Of a stretch of DNA of 64,000 bases, positions 54,221 to 62,612 are shown piece after piece. The stretch comes from Janthinobacterium lividum (GTDB lineage Bacteria; Pseudomonadota; Gammaproteobacteria; Burkholderiales; Burkholderiaceae_D): the NCBI RefSeq assembly GCF_034424625.1, contig NZ_CP139976.1:4092001-4156000 (forward strand). Reading direction: 5' to 3'. The notes beneath the pieces were generated by a model. It saw only the letters and a list, made by a program, of their open reading frames with translations. It made no database searches and was not told the origin of the DNA. Within the stretch, counting starts at the first letter, position 1; each line of letters starts with the position of its first letter. A program made the position numbers and the translations under genes.

Positions 54221-55435
54221 TCACGCCGTACGGCGCGTGGCTTGCGGCAGAAATTCTCCCAGCCACACCAGCAGGGCCAGGCCCGGAAACGCCATGCCTG
54301 TCAACAAGGTCGCTTGCCAGCCATAGCTGGCGTACACCCAGGCGCCAATGGCCGAGCCGGCCGCGCCGCCGGCAAAGAACAGGGCGAAATACAGGCCGTT
54401 CAGGCGGCCCCGCACTTCCGCGCCCAGGCTGAAGATGGCGCGCTGTCCCAGCACCAGATTCGCGGCCACGCCCATGTCGAGCACGATGGAAGCGACCACC
54501 AGCAGCCCCAGCGCCACATGTTTTGACTCCGGCGCCAGCATCGGCAAGGCAAAGGCGACGATGCCCAGCGCCAGCGCAGCGGCCGTGGCCGGCAAGGTGT
54601 GGCCCGCATCGGCCAGACGGCCGGCGATGGGCGAGGCAACGGCACCTGCCATGCCCACCAGGGCAAAGATGGCGATACCCGTTTGCGACAGGCCGAACGC
54701 GGGGCTGGACAGCACCAGCGGCGTGACGGTCCAGAACAGGCTGAAGGCGCCAAACAGGCCAGCGTGATAGGCGGCGCGGCGGCGCAGCACGGGCGTGCCG
54801 AGCAGCAAATGCCACAAGGACGCCATCAAGGCCGGATAGCGCATGTTCGACACGGGCTGGCGCACGGGCAAGGCGCGGCGCAGCACCAGCGCCAGCAACA
54901 CCATCAGCACGGCGGCACCGCCAAACACCACATGCCAGCTGGCATGGGCCGCCACCAGCGAGGCGACGGGACGGGCCAGCATAATGCCCAGCAACAAGCC
55001 GCTGACCACCTTGCCCACCGTCTGCCCACGCGTCGCTTCCTGCGACAGGTGGGCGGCAAACGGCACGATCACTTGCGCCGCCACGGAACCGAGGCCGATG
55101 GCCAGCGCGGCAGCCAGAAACACGATGGCGCCCGTGGAAAGGGCCGCCACGACGAGGGCCGTGGCCGTCACCAGCAGGGCCGTGATGATCAGGCGGCGGT
55201 TTTCCAGCAAGTCGCCCAGGGGCACGACAAACAGCAGGCCCAGGGTATAGCCCACTTGCGTCAGGGTGACGATCAGCCCGGCCGCCTTGGCCGACAGGCC
55301 AGTCGAAGCGCTGATCGGCCCGACGAGGGTTTGTGCGTAATACAGATTGGCGACGATCAGGCCGGAAGCGATGGCCAGCAGCAGCACCATGGCGGGCGCA
55401 ATGTCGTGGGGAGCAGACGGTGAGGCCTTGTTCAT
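54221..55435 (-). CDS. MFS transporter (sugar/drug efflux type)
   Basis: 404 residues from the ATG at 55435, which has GAGGAAAC upstream. There are twelve membrane segments, with the motif-A region VVPLGDLLENRRLIITALL between segments 2 and 3 and ANLYYAQTLVGPISA in segment 1, typical of the YnfM/NepI-like efflux group. It is divergent from a LysR gene, which is probably its regulator. The substrate is not evident. Confidence 0.9.
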   Translation of the reverse strand: MNKASPSAPHDIAPAMVLLLAIASGLIVANLYYAQTLVGPISASTGLSAKAAGLIVTLTQVGYTLGLLFVVPLGDLLENRRLIITALLVTATALVVAALSTGAIVFLAAALAIGLGSVAAQVIVPFAAHLSQEATRGQTVGKVVSGLLLGIMLARPVASLVAAHASWHVVFGGAAVLMVLLALVLRRALPVRQPVSNMRYPALMASLWHLLLGTPVLRRRAAYHAGLFGAFSLFWTVTPLVLSSPAFGLSQTGIAIFALVGMAGAVASPIAGRLADAGHTLPATAAALALGIVAFALPMLAPESKHVALGLLVVASIVLDMGVAANLVLGQRAIFSLGAEVRGRLNGLYFALFFAGGAAGSAIGAWVYASYGWQATLLTGMAFPGLALLVWLGEFLPQATRRTA

Positions 55436-55549
55436 GTTGTTTCCTCGGTTCGATAGGGATGTGGCCATTCTAGGCAAAACTGAGGCAAAGATAATTAGGG
55501 CATAATCCACTTATACTTTTCACATAAAATGAACAATGAAAGCTATCCC

Positions 55550-56476
55550 ATGGACAAGATCAAGGCCATGCAGACCTTCGTGCGCATCGTCGAAGCCAAC
55601 AGCTTTTCCAAGGCAGCCGAGACACTGAATTTGCCGCGCGCCGCGCTGACAGCCACCCTGCAAAAGCTGGAAGCCTACCTGGGCACGCAATTGCTGCAGC
55701 GCACTACGCGCCGTCTGTCCCTCACGCCGGAAGGGGCCGAGTACTTTCACCATTGCCTCGATATCCTGAAAGCCGTCGACACGGCGGAATTGGCCTTCCG
55801 TGGCCCTGACGCGAAAAAACCCCGCGGTTTGCTGCGCATCAACCTGCCCAATACGGTGGGCCGGCGCCTGATCATTCCCCATATCGCACAATTCCACGCC
55901 GCCTGGCCAGACGTGCAATTGCAGCTGAGTCTGACAGACCGCCTGGTCGACCTGACGCAGGAAGGCATCGATTGCGCCTTGCGCGTGGGCACCTTGCAAG
56001 ATTCCGCCTTCATCGGCAAGCAGGTCGGCCTGATGCGCTTCGTCACCTGCGCGTCCCCTGCTTACCTGGCGCGGCACGGCACGCCGCACACCCTGGCCGA
56101 CCTGGCCGCGCACCGGGGCATCATGCATTACTCGGGCCGCACGGGGCGCGCCTTCGATTGGGATTTTCTTCAAGGCAAGGAGGTCGTACGCGTACAGATG
56201 GCCGGCCCCATCGCCGTCAACGACGCGGACGCCAGCGTCGATTGCGCGCTGCAAGGGTTGGGCCTGGCACAGGTGGCCATGTACCAGGTGCGCCAGCATC
56301 TCGACAACGGCGCCCTGGTGGCCGTGCTGCCCGGCTGTTCGCCGACGCCGATGCCCATGTCCCTGCTGACGCCGCAAGGCCGATTGGCCACGCCCAAGCT
56401 GCAAGCGTTTGCCGGCTGGATCACGGCCCTGCTGGCTGCCCAGCCCGACGTGCAACTGCCCACGCACAAAATCTGA
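55550..56476 (+). CDS. LysR-family transcriptional regulator
   Basis: 308 residues from the ATG at 55550, chosen because LysR proteins usually begin close to the helix-turn-helix; an in-frame ATG at 55529 would add seven residues. The DNA-binding domain is MDKIKAMQTFVRIVEANSFS and onward to LLQRTTRRLSLTPEGAEYF. The effector domain has GLLRINLPNTVGRRLIIPHI. It belongs to the large single-effector-domain group next to MFS exporters. The 114-base divergent gap with the MFS gene includes AT-rich half-sites (ATTA-GGGC-ATAAT) that could bind it. Its stop is followed at once by repeat copy F. Confidence 0.92.
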   Translation: MDKIKAMQTFVRIVEANSFSKAAETLNLPRAALTATLQKLEAYLGTQLLQRTTRRLSLTPEGAEYFHHCLDILKAVDTAELAFRGPDAKKPRGLLRINLPNTVGRRLIIPHIAQFHAAWPDVQLQLSLTDRLVDLTQEGIDCALRVGTLQDSAFIGKQVGLMRFVTCASPAYLARHGTPHTLADLAAHRGIMHYSGRTGRAFDWDFLQGKEVVRVQMAGPIAVNDADASVDCALQGLGLAQVAMYQVRQHLDNGALVAVLPGCSPTPMPMSLLTPQGRLATPKLQAFAGWITALLAAQPDVQLPTHKI

Positions 56477-56479
56477 GGC

Positions 56480-56604
56480 AAAAAAAAAGCCCGCTACAAA
56501 GAGCGGGCTGAATCTATTTTCTTGGAGGAGAATAGAGGAGACAAGTGAATTATGCTGCATCGCGGCATATCAATCCAATTGATTGTTGGAATGATAGAAA
56601 TACA
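56480..56604 (-). ncRNA. Small RNA-like repeat element, copy F
   Basis: Minus-strand unit lying between the LysR stop and the terminator of the Prc protease gene. The segment is CUUGUCUCCUCU, hairpin 2 reads CUAUU/AAUAG with a CUCCUCC core, and the terminator loop is CUUUGU-like with nine U (56480-56488). Because a strong terminator (56628-56660) separates it from the upstream protease gene, this copy should need its own promoter, which would have to lie in the conserved block at about 56560-56605. Confidence 0.75.
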
Positions 56605-56627
56605 CCAGGCAGATAACTGACAGGGCG

Positions 56628-56660
56628 AAAAAAACCGGCTCCGCAAGGAGCCGGTTTTTT
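56628..56660. terminator. Bidirectional intrinsic terminator after prc
   Basis: CCGGCTCC (56635-56642), loop GCAA, GGAGCCGG (56647-56654), flanked by seven A on the left and six T on the right. It reads as a canonical terminator on both strands: for prc (minus) and for anything arriving from the left. Confidence 0.92.
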
Positions 56661-56675
56661 ACTGCGTGAAAAACC

Positions 56676-58943
56676 TTACTTCGCCGCCGTCACCGGTGTT
56701 GCCTTGGTGTCCGCGCCATACGGCAAGACCTTGGACGCCAGGCGGGTATCGGCCTTGATCAGCGCCACTTCGTCTGCCAGGATGCGCGCCGCTTCGTTGA
56801 GCAGCACGTCCTTGGCGCTCTTCGCGGCCGTTTCAGCGTCCAGTTCGGCACTCAGGGCCCGCTCGTCGCCCTGCAAGCCGTCGTCGGTGCGCAAGGCGCC
56901 TTTCACGGCGGCAATCTGCTTGGCCGTCTTGTTGGCCGCTTTCGCGCCCTTCAGCACGTCTTTCGGATCGGGAATCACCACCAGGTCGTCGGCAGGATTC
57001 GAAATCTGCGCGATCAGGCGTTTTTCACGGGCCTTGGCGCGCGCTTCCTGGGCATCGCGCTCCTTGCGGCGCACGGTTTCATTGAGCGAAATCTGGTTTT
57101 CCTTGCGCTGCTTGACGACGAGGGCGATGTCATCGAGCAAATACTGGAAATCCTTGTCCTTGGCCACGCGCGCATCATGCTTCTTGTCCAGCAGGGGCAC
57201 GATGTCCTTCAAGTCGCCCGTCGGCATGTAGGGCGCCGGCTTGATGGCCACCCATGGCAGGGCATTGTCATAGCTCGATTCGCCGAAGTTTTCCGCGTCC
57301 GACATGGCCGGCAGCTTGATGTCAGGCGTGACGCCGCGCAACTGCGTGGTGCCGCCATTGATGCGGAAGAACTGGGCGATGGTCATTTTCAGCTCGCCGA
57401 AACGGGCTTTCTCGCTGCCGCCGAAACGGTCGAGGTTGAACAAGGTCTGCACCGTGCCCTTGCCAAAGCTGCCTTCGCCGATGATCACGCCACGGCCGTA
57501 GTCCTGCACGGCGGCGGCGAAAATTTCGGAAGCGGAAGCCGAGCCGCGGTTGATCAGCACGCCCATCGGGCCATCCCAGGCCAGGCCGGCATTCGTATCG
57601 CTTTCCACCTCGACCTTGCCTTCGGCATTGCGCTGCATCACGACAGGGCCCTTGTCGATGAACAGGCCCGTCAGTTCGACGGCTTCATTCAGCGATCCGC
57701 CGCCATTGTTGCGCAAGTCGATCAGGACGTTGTCGACCTTGTCCTTCTTCAACTCGGCCAGCAAGCGGCTGACGTCGCGCGTGGCGCTTTTGAAGTCCTT
57801 GTCGCCGCGGCGGCGCGCTTCGAAGTCCTGGTAGAACGTCGGCAAGGAAATGACGCCGATGCGGCGCTTGACGCCGTTGTCGCGCACTTCGATGATCGAT
57901 TTCTTCGCCGCCTGCTCTTCCATGCTGATTTTCTTGCGCACCAGCGGCAAGACCACGTGCTTGGCGTCCGGGCCGGCGTCGGCCGGCAAGATGTCGAGGC
58001 GCACCACGGAATCCTTGGCGCCGCGGATCAGTTGCACCACATCGTCGATGCGCATGCCCAGCACTTCGGTAATGGGGCCGCTTTCGCCCTGCCCCACGCC
58101 GACGATGCGGTCGCCCACTTTCAGCTTGCCCGACAAGCCGGCCGGGCTGCCTGGCACGACTTCGCGCACCACCGTGTATTCATCGCGCGTCTGCAGCACG
58201 GCGCCGATGCCTTCGAGCGACAGCCGCATGGCGATGTCGAAGTTGTCCGAAGCGCGCGGACCCAGGTAATTGGTATGCGGTTCGATCGACATGGCGTAGG
58301 AGTTCATGAAGATCTGGAACACATCTTCGCTGTTGAGCTTGCGCGCACGGGTCGTGTAGCTCTCATAGCGCTTGTCCAGCGTCTCGCGGATGGCCTTGTC
58401 TTCCTTGCCCGCCAGTTTCAGGCGCAGCCAGTCGTTCTTGACGCGCTTGCGCCACAGGTCCCGCACTTCCTCGTCGTTCTTCGGCCAGGCGGCCTTTTCG
58501 CGGTCGAGCTGGTAGCTCTCATCGGCCGTAAAGTCGAACTTGGTTTTCAGCAATTCACGCGCATACGCCATGCGCTCGTCGAAACGCTGCTGGTACAGGT
58601 TATAGATGGCAAACGGCGCCGTCAGGTCTTCATTGATGATGGCGTCATCGAGCTTGGTGCGCAAGGGCGCGAAACGGTCGATGTCGGCCTGCACGAAAAA
58701 CAGCTTTTCCGCGTCCAGGGACTTGAAATAGCGGTCGAAGATCTTCTCCGACATGGCGTCGTCGAGCGGCATGGCCTTGTAATGGACGCGCGTCAATACG
58801 CGCGATGCCCACAAGGCGGCCTGCGTTTGCTGGGCCAGCGGCTTCATGGGTAGCGGAGGAGCGGCGCTCTTGTCCGTCTGGGCTGCGCCAGCGTGGGCTG
58901 ACAGGGCAAGCACCAGGGTGACCAGCATCATTTGCTTCTTCAT
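56676..58943 (-). CDS. prc: Tail-specific C-terminal processing protease (Prc/Tsp)
   Basis: 755 residues with a signal peptide (KKQMMLVTLVLALSAHAGA). An N-terminal helical domain is followed by a PDZ domain (about 235-320, LEGIGAVLQTRDEYTVVREVVPG) and the S41A catalytic region: Ser470 in NRGSASASEIF, Lys495 in GSFGKGTVQ and Gln499. A C-terminal Lys/Arg-rich helical extension ends the protein. It is a periplasmic protease that trims C-termini of substrates such as penicillin-binding proteins and cell-wall hydrolases. It is monocistronic with its own terminator. Slightly longer than the E. coli enzyme. Confidence 0.96.
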   Translation of the reverse strand: MKKQMMLVTLVLALSAHAGAAQTDKSAAPPLPMKPLAQQTQAALWASRVLTRVHYKAMPLDDAMSEKIFDRYFKSLDAEKLFFVQADIDRFAPLRTKLDDAIINEDLTAPFAIYNLYQQRFDERMAYARELLKTKFDFTADESYQLDREKAAWPKNDEEVRDLWRKRVKNDWLRLKLAGKEDKAIRETLDKRYESYTTRARKLNSEDVFQIFMNSYAMSIEPHTNYLGPRASDNFDIAMRLSLEGIGAVLQTRDEYTVVREVVPGSPAGLSGKLKVGDRIVGVGQGESGPITEVLGMRIDDVVQLIRGAKDSVVRLDILPADAGPDAKHVVLPLVRKKISMEEQAAKKSIIEVRDNGVKRRIGVISLPTFYQDFEARRRGDKDFKSATRDVSRLLAELKKDKVDNVLIDLRNNGGGSLNEAVELTGLFIDKGPVVMQRNAEGKVEVESDTNAGLAWDGPMGVLINRGSASASEIFAAAVQDYGRGVIIGEGSFGKGTVQTLFNLDRFGGSEKARFGELKMTIAQFFRINGGTTQLRGVTPDIKLPAMSDAENFGESSYDNALPWVAIKPAPYMPTGDLKDIVPLLDKKHDARVAKDKDFQYLLDDIALVVKQRKENQISLNETVRRKERDAQEARAKAREKRLIAQISNPADDLVVIPDPKDVLKGAKAANKTAKQIAAVKGALRTDDGLQGDERALSAELDAETAAKSAKDVLLNEAARILADEVALIKADTRLASKVLPYGADTKATPVTAAK

Positions 58944-59463
58944 CGGCTTCTCCGAAAATTAGTTGAATCAATTCCAGGCGGCGCAGCCATTCATGCGCCA
59001 GCCAGCAAGACAGTAAGGGGAATACACGACTGGTCTGCATATTATTCTACAGGATACGGCCTGGCAGGCTCCCATGGAATATCAGTTTCTTCCTGGAAGC
59101 TTAAACGCGAATTAAAGGCGGCGTCTCATTCATTACAAAGTGAAACATTCGTGAGAAAAATTACATCGCCCCTCGGCGCCAAAGATCAAACGCGCCATTG
59201 AGATCGAAAAAGTCAATAGGCCGTTTTTATAATCCTTGATACGGATGATGTTTTTACGCGAAAAATTGATTCCTGCGGGAAACACTTAGTAACAAAACGC
59301 AAGCAACATGCTATCATCGCGCCCTGAAATCCAGCTTGCCTGCGCGCGGCTCCCAACGCCGGCGCGCCTCAGTTTCAACAGTATTCCCCACCAGATCCCC
59401 TCCCCGCGTGTCATGTCATGACCAGGAATGGCCGAGCTGATTACCCTTTGCCAGACTCACACT
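58944..59463. other. Divergent intergenic region between prc and chemoreceptor
   Basis: This 520-base gap has no convincing gene. Its middle (about 59090-59320) is clearly more AT-rich than the surroundings and contains TATAAT at 59228-59233 without a good -35 box at the usual distance. Promoters for both divergent genes must lie here. No repeat or operator stands out. Confidence 0.5.
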
Positions 59464-61434
59464 ATGCCTACAAAATCATTCTCCCCCCGCCACTGGAGTG
59501 TCGGCGGCAAGATCACCATTTTTACCTTTGCCCTGGTCAGCCTGATCCTCGCCAGCCTGACGACCTTGATCAGCATCCGCACCTCGGCTGCACTGGAACA
59601 GCGCGCCGAAGCGGCCGTCACCAGCGAACTCAATAGCGTCATGACCACCACGGAAGTGTTTCACACGGCCATGGTCAACGAGGCGGCCAGCTTCGCGCGC
59701 CTGTTCGCGGCCGAATTTCCCGGCCCGTTCACGGTCGACGCGGGTGCCATGGTGGCCGTGGCAGGCAAAGCCACGCCCGCCCTGGCCAACGGGGGCAAGG
59801 TGCTCAACCTCGACACGGCCGTGGTCGACCGCTACACGGCGCAAACGGGCGTGATCGCCACCATTTTTGCCGCCAATGGCGATGAATTCGTGCGCATCAG
59901 CACCTCGCTGAAAAAGCAGGATGGCGAACGGGCCATCGGCACGCAGCTCGACCACAACCACCCCAGCTATGCACCGCTGCGCGCCGGCCAGCGCTTCGTT
60001 GGCATGGCCACCTTATTTGGCAAGCAATACATCACGCAATATGATCCCGTGCGCGATGCGGCTGGCAAGGTAGTCGGCGTGCTGTTCATCGGCCTGGACA
60101 TCAGCAAGAATCTGGCCATGCTGAAAGAGAAGATTCGCCAGGTCAAGATCGGCCAGACGGGCTACATCTATATCGTCGACACGGCGCCCGGCGCCAACTA
60201 CGGCCACCTGGTGCTGCACCCGAACAGCGAAGGCAAGAGCGCGCTCGAGTTCAAGGCCAGCGACGGCCGCCTGTTCATCCAGGAAATGCTGGCGCAAAAG
60301 GACGGCGCCATGCGCTACACGTGGACGGCGCCCGGCGAAACGGCGGCCCTCGCGCGCGAAAAGCAGCTGTTTTACCGTCAATTCAAGGATTGGCAATGGA
60401 TCATCGCGGGCGGCACGTTCACGGACGAGATCACGCTGGAAGCGCGCCAGATGCGCAACCAGCTGGCCATTTCCGGCTTCATCGCCCTGCTCGTCTTCGC
60501 CCTGCTGCTGTACTGGCTGGTGCGCACGCTCGTGTCGCGCCCGCTGGCCGCCGCCGAAACGGCCGCCGCGCAGATTGCCGCCGGCGACCTGACGGTGCAC
60601 CTCGATACCAGCAGCCTGGACGAAATCGGCCGCCTGCTGCTCGCCATGAACCGCATCAGCGACAACTTGTCGCAAGTGGTCAGCAATGTGCGCGGCAGCG
60701 CCGGGCAGATCGCCACGGCGTCCGGTGAAATCGCCAGCGGCAACCTGGACTTGTCGAGCCGCACGGAGCAGCAAGCCAGTTCGCTGGAAGAAACAGCCGC
60801 CTCAATGGAAGAACTCAGTTCCACCGTGCGCCAGAACGTCGACCATGCCCAGCAGGCAAGCCGGCTCGCGCACGACTCCTCCAGCCTGGCAGCAGAAGGC
60901 GGCGCCGCCGTGGCGCAAGTGGCCAGCACCATGGATGCCATCCGCAGCTCCTCGGGCAAGATCGCCGACATCATCGGCGTCATCGACGGCATCGCCTTCC
61001 AGACGAATATCCTGGCCTTGAACGCGGCCGTGGAAGCGGCGCGCGCCGGTGAGCAGGGACGCGGCTTTGCCGTCGTCGCCACGGAAGTGCGCACCCTGGC
61101 GCAGCGCTCGACGGCAGCGGCGAAAGACATCAAGGACCTGATCCAGGCATCCGCCAGCACGGTGGACCTGGGCCACGCGCAAGTGAGCCAGGCCAGCGCC
61201 ACCATGGACACGGTGGTGGCCAGCGTGCAGCAAGTGAGCACCATCATGGCCGAAATCGCGCAGGCAAGCGAAGAGCAGCGCAGCGGCATCGAGCAAGTCA
61301 ACCAGGCCATCGCCCAGATGGACCAGGTAACCCAGCAGAATGCGGCCCTGGTGGAAGAAGCGGCCGCGGCGGCCGACGCCTTGCAGGAGCAGGCGCAGGA
61401 GCTGAACCAGGTGGTGGGCGTGTTCAAGCTGTAA
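59464..61434 (+). CDS. Methyl-accepting chemotaxis protein with Cache sensor
   Basis: 656 residues from the ATG at 59464; an in-frame ATG at 59428 would add 12 residues and neither has a strong ribosome site. There is a membrane segment at about 20-40, a periplasmic Cache3/Cache2 fusion sensor to about 335 ([41 protein letters not shown]), a second membrane segment at about 340-360, HAMP, and the signalling domain with the hairpin tip [33 protein letters not shown]. The C-terminus lacks the NWETF pentapeptide. Cache sensors of this kind often bind small carboxylates. Confidence 0.94.
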   Translation: MPTKSFSPRHWSVGGKITIFTFALVSLILASLTTLISIRTSAALEQRAEAAVTSELNSVMTTTEVFHTAMVNEAASFARLFAAEFPGPFTVDAGAMVAVAGKATPALANGGKVLNLDTAVVDRYTAQTGVIATIFAANGDEFVRISTSLKKQDGERAIGTQLDHNHPSYAPLRAGQRFVGMATLFGKQYITQYDPVRDAAGKVVGVLFIGLDISKNLAMLKEKIRQVKIGQTGYIYIVDTAPGANYGHLVLHPNSEGKSALEFKASDGRLFIQEMLAQKDGAMRYTWTAPGETAALAREKQLFYRQFKDWQWIIAGGTFTDEITLEARQMRNQLAISGFIALLVFALLLYWLVRTLVSRPLAAAETAAAQIAAGDLTVHLDTSSLDEIGRLLLAMNRISDNLSQVVSNVRGSAGQIATASGEIASGNLDLSSRTEQQASSLEETAASMEELSSTVRQNVDHAQQASRLAHDSSSLAAEGGAAVAQVASTMDAIRSSSGKIADIIGVIDGIAFQTNILALNAAVEAARAGEQGRGFAVVATEVRTLAQRSTAAAKDIKDLIQASASTVDLGHAQVSQASATMDTVVASVQQVSTIMAEIAQASEEQRSGIEQVNQAIAQMDQVTQQNAALVEEAAAAADALQEQAQELNQVVGVFKL

Positions 61435-61485
61435 GTGCAATCCGGGTGCTAAGATGGGGCAGAATCCACCGCCCCAGGAGAGACC

Positions 61486-61758
61486 ATGCACGACGACTAC
61501 GTTTTAATTGCCCGGCTGATGATCCCCACGGATGCGCACGTCATCCGCGGCTGCCTGGCAGCGGCCGGCATCGACGTGCTGCTGACGGACGACCAGCACA
61601 TGCAGGCCGACATGCTGCTGGCAGCCGCCATCGGCGGCGCCCGCGTGCTGGTGCGCGAACACGACGTGGCGCGCGCCAATGACATCCTCGCCGCCTTCGA
61701 GCGGGGCGATCTGGCGCTGGCGGACGATGCCGATGTAGGCGCGCCCGTCGCCGAATAA
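61486..61758 (+). CDS. DUF2007-domain small protein
   Basis: 90 residues, preceded by CAGGAGAG. The DUF2007 (putative signal-transducing) fold is visible: an N-terminal strand, then MIPTDAHVIRGCLAAAGIDVLLTDD, and the final strand-helix ARVLVREHDVARANDILAAFE. It resembles the ferredoxin-like domain of regulatory proteins. The role is unknown. It is convergent with tdk, leaving one base between the stops. Confidence 0.82.
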   Translation: MHDDYVLIARLMIPTDAHVIRGCLAAAGIDVLLTDDQHMQADMLLAAAIGGARVLVREHDVARANDILAAFERGDLALADDADVGAPVAE

Positions 61759-61759
61759 T

Positions 61760-62308
61760 TTACGAGTAGAAACAGCGCCCGCATGCCTGGCGGTAACTCT
61801 CGTTGCCGCCAATGCTGATCTGTTCGCCTTCCTTGATGCGGCGGCCCTGCTCATCCACGCGGATGTTCATCGTGGCCTTCTTGCCGCACGTACAAATATT
61901 CTTCAATTCCTCGATATCGTCGGCCAGCGCCAGCAGATAGGCCGAGCCGGGGAACGGTTCGCCCTTGAAATCCGTGCGCAAGCCGTAGCAGATGACGGGC
62001 ACGCCCTTCACTTGCGCCAGCTGGTGCAGCTGCTGCACCTGGGCCGTGCTGAGAAATTGCGCCTCATCCACCAGCAAACAGGCGACCTGGGGGATATCGT
62101 TGAGGAAATTCGTGTCGGCATGGAAGATATCGACCTGGCGCTGCGGGCCCAGGCGCGAAGTCACTCTACCCACGCCGTAGCGGCTGTCGATGGCGGCCGT
62201 GTACAGGCGTACCTGCTGGCCCTGCTCTTCATAGTTGTGCGCGACTTGCAACAAGGCCGTCGACTTGCCCGCGTTCATTGCGGAATACCGGAAATAAAGT
62301 TTTGCCAC
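61760..62308 (-). CDS. tdk: Thymidine kinase (class II)
   Basis: 182 residues from a GTG start. Walker A is SAMNAGKST, the Asp-Glu motif is LLVDEAQFLS, the lasso/zinc region has CTCGKK and CGRC, and IGGNESYRQACGRCF closes the protein. It phosphorylates thymidine in the salvage pathway in the cytoplasm. Length and motifs match the E. coli enzyme closely (AKLYFRYSAMNAGKST start). Confidence 0.97.
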   Translation of the reverse strand: MAKLYFRYSAMNAGKSTALLQVAHNYEEQGQQVRLYTAAIDSRYGVGRVTSRLGPQRQVDIFHADTNFLNDIPQVACLLVDEAQFLSTAQVQQLHQLAQVKGVPVICYGLRTDFKGEPFPGSAYLLALADDIEELKNICTCGKKATMNIRVDEQGRRIKEGEQISIGGNESYRQACGRCFYS

Positions 62309-62612
62309 TGCCGCCTGCCCTGTTTGTCTGGTTTTCAGGATACTGTTTAGTTCCTTTTCGAGGCGTGATTATAAATCGCAATGGCGGGCTTGCGGCAGCT
62401 TAATAGTCGTGTCATTGGTGCGGCAAGCGGGAAAAAAACGGCGCATACTCGAAGCGCGCACGCTGTTGCCGCGCTGCAGCCGATATGCGAAAAGCGCATA
62501 TGCAAGCATGCAAACATTCGTTCGCCGCACTCGTCCACCCGCCTACACTGCGCGGCACGGAAGGCGGCTCGGGACACAATCCCGGGCGGCTGTTTCTCTG
62601 ACAGGAGCCACC
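62309..62612. other. Divergent intergenic region between tdk and CBS gene
   Basis: A 304-base gap without a convincing gene. It has GC-rich and A-rich patches and a short GCGCATAT-like symmetric stretch (around 62489-62502), but no promoter or terminator I would defend. Confidence 0.4.
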
